This document shows, one piece after another, positions 63,281 through 64,000 of a stretch of DNA of 64,000 nucleotides (the stretch's first letter is position 1; each line of letters opens with the position of its first letter). The notes beneath the pieces are model-generated. The model did no database searches, was not told where the DNA came from, and saw only the letters and a list, made by a program, of their open reading frames with translations. This DNA is from CADEDV01 sp036383515. Lineage in GTDB: Bacteria > Bacteroidota > Bacteroidia > Chitinophagales > Chitinophagaceae. The DNA is taken from contig DASVOE010000113.1 of NCBI GenBank assembly GCA_036383515.1, forward strand, positions 61,745 through 125,744, given 5' to 3'. Made by a program: the position numbers and the translations under genes.

Positions 63281-64000
63281 TTATTGAATAATGATCTTTT
63301 CTGTAAAGCTTTTATTCGTTTTTGTATTAGCTATCCTGATAAAATAATTACCGGCAACCACAGCAGGGATAGCAAGGTTCAATAACCGGGCTTCTGCATC
63401 CACCCATATCTTTTTGCTAAAGACTGATTGTCCCGACGGATTGATCAGTTCGATCAAATAATACCCTTCTTCCTGTTTTTGCCATTGAATGGTCAGCTCA
63501 TTTCCTGCAGGCAAAGGATTGGGAAATATGTTGAAATATTTTGAGGCAGTATCGTTAGTCATTGGTATAAGAGAGATTGGTTTGGCAGTTGATTTTACTT
63601 TTTCTACAATCACGAAGCCCATCCAAACCATGTTTTTTAATTCCACCATTATAACTTTTTGATCAACTGAAAAGCTTTCTTTAGTAATAGTCATCTCTTT
63701 CGTTTCAAATCCAACATAGGAAAAAACAAGTGTTTGCGTTTGACTGCTATCAGGGATAACTAATGAAAATTCTCCTTGTTTGCCTGTCGCTGTTGCCTGC
63801 CTCGTTCCTTTTATCATCACTGTGCAATAGGCAATGGGTTCGCCATTGTCATCTGTTACTATACCTTTCAATATTTGTTCATTTTTTGCTGCTACCTGTC
63901 CTCTTACTTCTCCTTTTATATCCTTATCACTCCTGTTACATTCAACCGGCGAGAGGGTTAGTGTATCGCCTATTTTTCTTTCCACACCTCCCTGTGCCAT
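63281..64000 (-). CDS. T9SS-targeted carboxypeptidase-regulatory-like protein, 5' end beyond window
   Basis: The frame is open to the right edge. An ATG coincides with the last three bases, but the lack of a signal peptide there suggests the true start lies outside. 239 residues visible: a carboxypeptidase-regulatory-like domain (ILKGIVTDDNGEPIAYCTVM, GEFSLVIPDSSQTQTLVFSY, VGFETKEMTI) then a type A T9SS sorting domain (FNIFPNPLPAGNELTIQW, AGNYFIRIANTKTNKSFTEK). Exported or surface-bound; function not identifiable. Confidence 0.88.
   Translation of the reverse strand: MAQGGVERKIGDTLTLSPVECNRSDKDIKGEVRGQVAAKNEQILKGIVTDDNGEPIAYCTVMIKGTRQATATGKQGEFSLVIPDSSQTQTLVFSYVGFETKEMTITKESFSVDQKVIMVELKNMVWMGFVIVEKVKSTAKPISLIPMTNDTASKYFNIFPNPLPAGNELTIQWQKQEEGYYLIELINPSGQSVFSKKIWVDAEARLLNLAIPAVVAGNYFIRIANTKTNKSFTEKIIIQ

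Overview
The window reads as a chromosomal segment of a Bacteroidota bacterium, most likely of the Chitinophagaceae or a close relative. The signs are moderate GC, type IX secretion (T9SS) C-terminal sorting domains, many lipoproteins, TAnnTTTG-type -7 promoter elements, palindromic intergenic repeats of the 'CCACGAAGACACGAAG' and 'CCCCTCC...GGAGGGG' kinds, and family content such as clade II NosZ, DUF4846, DUF2007 and DUF6580. No rRNA, tRNA, CRISPR array or prophage was recognised.

Layout. (1) 1-8760, minus: the first 2920 codons of a giant secreted repeat protein, cut by the left edge. It has a signal peptide, FG-GAP repeats, 17 tandem 96-residue Ig/cadherin-like repeats with higher-order 192-residue periodicity, then HYR-like domains. 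(2) 9-14 kb: two paralogous AraC-type regulators, a decayed GH30 glycosidase remnant, a PhzF-family gene with a frameshifted 3' end, a SnoaL-like protein and a small conserved protein. (3) 14.4-30.3 kb: a respiratory and nitrogen-oxide island. The minus-strand half holds a response regulator fused to a CRP/FNR-type output, its PAS histidine kinase, a flavodoxin, a RIC-type Fe-S repair protein and an NsrR-like Rrf2 regulator. The plus-strand half holds a cytochrome c lipoprotein, nosZ, a fasciclin lipoprotein, a membrane-NosL fusion, nosD, nosF, nosY and a second RIC protein. After a strong terminator comes a ba3-type cytochrome oxidase operon (small subunit, CuA subunit II, subunit I, SCO, cytochrome c). 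No nitrite or NO reductase is present here, so within the window the organism looks like an N2O reducer with NO defence rather than a full denitrifier.

(4) 30.4-44.4 kb: mixed housekeeping and accessory genes (DUF4846, DUF6629, DEAD-box helicase, dCMP deaminase, DUF1801, M20 peptidase, MazG-like, THUMP rRNA methyltransferase, cupins, PQQ-type sugar dehydrogenase, lone receiver, saccharopine-dehydrogenase-like enzyme) plus a prokaryotic pentameric ligand-gated ion channel. (5) 44.4-54.6 kb: a ParE-type toxin-antitoxin pair, a class C serine hydrolase, a cytochrome c / MauG-type peroxidase / PhoX-like secreted operon, and an AT-rich pair of exported proteins (M48 peptidase and an unknown). (6) 54.8-64 kb: acyl-CoA carboxylase beta, FMN reductase, RNase HI, Dph6-like, DUF6580, ManA, YraN, YkgJ, a lipoprotein, XerD and the 3' end of a T9SS cargo gene cut by the right edge.

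Best non-gene discovery: two 141-bp non-coding elements at 9038-9178 and 45020-45160. They lie in opposite orientation, are about 88% identical by hand alignment, have roughly 16-bp terminal inverted repeats, and each is flanked by its own perfect 8-bp direct repeat. These are the hallmarks of a MITE family.
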